Shown: piece after piece, positions 62,761-64,000 of the stretch
How positions within the stretch are numbered: position 1 is the stretch's first letter
Layout: each line of letters begins with the position of its first letter
Source of the DNA: Edolisoma coerulescens
Taxonomy: Eukaryota; Chordata; Aves; Passeriformes; Campephagidae
DNA length: 64,000 nt
Assembly: GCA_013397115.1 (NCBI GenBank)
Contig: VWZW01004119.1
Coordinates: 3,224,342-3,288,341 of the forward strand
Direction of reading: 5' to 3'
Translations under genes and position numbers: made by a program
The notes under the pieces: generated by a model
Databases searched by the model: none
Told to the model about the DNA's origin: nothing
The model's input: the letters and a program-made list of their open reading frames with translations, nothing else

Positions 62761-63241
62761 TCACAGAATCATTGAATTATTAAGGTTGGAAAAGCCCTCT
62801 GAGACCATCGAGTCCAACCTATGATCGATCACCACCTTGTCAACCAGACCAGGGCACTGAGTGCCACGTCCCGGCTTTCCTTAACCACCTGCAGGGACGG
62901 TGACTCCACCACCTCCCTGGCAGCCCATTCCAGTGTCTGTTCGCCCTTCCTCCCAATGTCCCACCTAAACGTCCTCTGGCACAGCTTAAAACCCTGTCCT
63001 CTCGTCTTGTCACTTGTCACCCGGCAGCAGAGCCCGACCCACAGCCGGCTGCACCAGGTGGGAGCTGTAGAGACCGAGAAGGTCCCTCCCGAGCCTCCTT
63101 TTCTCCAGCTGAGCCCTCCCAGCTCCCTCTGCTGCTCCTCATCACACCTGCGCTGCAGAGCCTTCCCCAGCTCTGTTCCCTTCCCTGGACACGCTCCAGC
63201 CCCTCAATGTCCTTCCTGAGGGGCCCAGAACTGGACACAGA
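62761..63241 (-). mobile_element. CR1 LINE fragment, longest copy in the window
   Basis: Starts with the tail relic tcacagaatcattgaattat, then aaggttggaaaagccctc, gactccaccacctccctggc, ccggctgcaccaggtggg, gagcctccttttctccagct and acacgctccagcccctcaat, following the CR1 3' region for about 480 bases in minus orientation. It lies only about 140 bases outside the CpG island. The plus-strand frame starting at 62,821 is CR1 sequence read in reverse, not a gene. Confidence 0.93.
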
Positions 63242-63489
63242 ATCACCATCTTTGCCCAAGGAACACTGGTCCCGTTTACTTTCAAATTCATCTAAGTCAT
63301 ATTTCTGAGGGAAGTAATTAGTGCAAGAGATCACCAAACTGGCAGGAGTCCTCGACTAAGGAGGGAATATTTGTTGATTGCAGGGAGGATACTGAATCCA
63401 TCACTTTTTAAATACATGAAGTGAATGATCTCAGTTTACTTTATATGCACTACTTAAAAATTCAAATAGGCATTATTCAGCAGAACTTT

Positions 63490-63522
<33 letters not shown>

Positions 63523-63541
63523 TTAGACTCAATCATTAGTT
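63242..63541. other. Unique sequence ending in poly-T before the gap
   Basis: About 240 bases of ordinary sequence, then a T-rich tract (63,487-63,524, interrupted by cttc) and the string agactcaatcattag (63,525-63,539) up to the gap. Confidence 0.7.
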
Positions 63542-63941
63542 NNNNNNNNNNNNNNNNNNNNNNNNNNNNNNNNNNNNNNNNNNNNNNNNNNNNNNNNNNN
63601 NNNNNNNNNNNNNNNNNNNNNNNNNNNNNNNNNNNNNNNNNNNNNNNNNNNNNNNNNNNNNNNNNNNNNNNNNNNNNNNNNNNNNNNNNNNNNNNNNNNN
63701 NNNNNNNNNNNNNNNNNNNNNNNNNNNNNNNNNNNNNNNNNNNNNNNNNNNNNNNNNNNNNNNNNNNNNNNNNNNNNNNNNNNNNNNNNNNNNNNNNNNN
63801 NNNNNNNNNNNNNNNNNNNNNNNNNNNNNNNNNNNNNNNNNNNNNNNNNNNNNNNNNNNNNNNNNNNNNNNNNNNNNNNNNNNNNNNNNNNNNNNNNNNN
63901 NNNNNNNNNNNNNNNNNNNNNNNNNNNNNNNNNNNNNNNNN
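63542..63941. other. Assembly gap of 400 N
   Basis: 400 unresolved bases, flanked on both sides by a poly-T run and the same 15-base string (63,525-63,539 and 63,958-63,972). The round length suggests a placeholder rather than a measured gap. Confidence 0.97.
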
Positions 63942-64000
63942 TTTTTTTTTTTTTATGAGACTCAATCATTAGGTTTACGTGTTATTCAGGAAAAGTTGAT
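63942..64000. other. Poly-T and duplicate flank right of the gap
   Basis: A T run (63,942-63,954), then atg and agactcaatcattag as on the left side, then about 28 bases of new sequence. No gene. Confidence 0.8.

Noticed and set aside
62821..63219. 132-codon open frame on the plus strand
   Set aside because: It lies entirely within a CR1 copy in minus orientation and is read on the wrong strand.
63421..63972. Open frames of 146-183 codons near the right end
   Set aside because: They run through 400 unresolved bases and poly-T; nearly all residues are unknown.
1..64000. Search for CRISPR arrays, tRNA or rRNA genes, retroviral genes, LTR pairs and gene clusters
   Set aside because: I saw no regularly spaced repeats, cloverleaf, pol or gag-like motif, or paired terminal repeats by eye. 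A profile search (tRNAscan, RepeatMasker, HMMs) could still find degenerate copies.

Overview
This looks like vertebrate, almost certainly avian, nuclear DNA. The main evidence is eight fragments of CR1 retrotransposons of the bird type, with the 3' end motif ggtttgggttggaaggg and tails of the ATTCTRTG kind. There are no mammalian SINEs, only sparse simple repeats, and a single dense CpG island in an AT-rich background. I saw no bacterial or viral gene organisation, operons, ribosome binding sites, CRISPR array, tRNA or rRNA.

Layout: positions 1-62,080 are mostly AT-rich non-coding DNA that reads as intron or intergenic sequence. Embedded in it are CR1 fragments (about 9.1, 34.5, 36.6, 39.5, 46.2, 48.8 and 55.7 kb), short tandem repeats, and exon-like segments with plausible splice sites. 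The best of these is a chain of three or four minus-strand segments at 21,975-22,837. Their reading phases agree, and they would encode a partly coiled-coil protein that I cannot name. Weaker exon-like segments lie at 3.3, 5.9, 8.1, 10.9, 14.5, 15.3 and 32.1 kb. Positions 62,085-62,620 are a dense CpG island, surely a promoter and first-exon region. A good splice donor on the minus strand inside it (exon end at 62,263) suggests, but does not prove, a gene running leftward across the window. A CR1 copy follows at 62,761-63,241, then a poly-T tract and a 400-base assembly gap (63,542-63,941).

How the parts may fit: the simplest model is one long minus-strand gene with its promoter at about 62.3 kb and a very long first intron. 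An alternative is a divergent or rightward gene at the island, with the rest of the window intergenic or belonging to another gene. Seven of the eight CR1 copies lie in minus orientation, which would be sense to a leftward gene. This is slightly unexpected, because LINEs in introns are usually biased to antisense.

I found no convincing new biological system. The most useful observations are the phase-consistent exon chain near 22 kb, the same 15-base sequence on both sides of the gap (a probable assembly artefact), a 68-bp tandem duplication, a secondary CpG cluster at 60.4 kb with a perfect hairpin, and a few candidate regulatory elements. Open frames of 60-195 codons elsewhere are what chance produces in 64 kb and are not annotated as genes.
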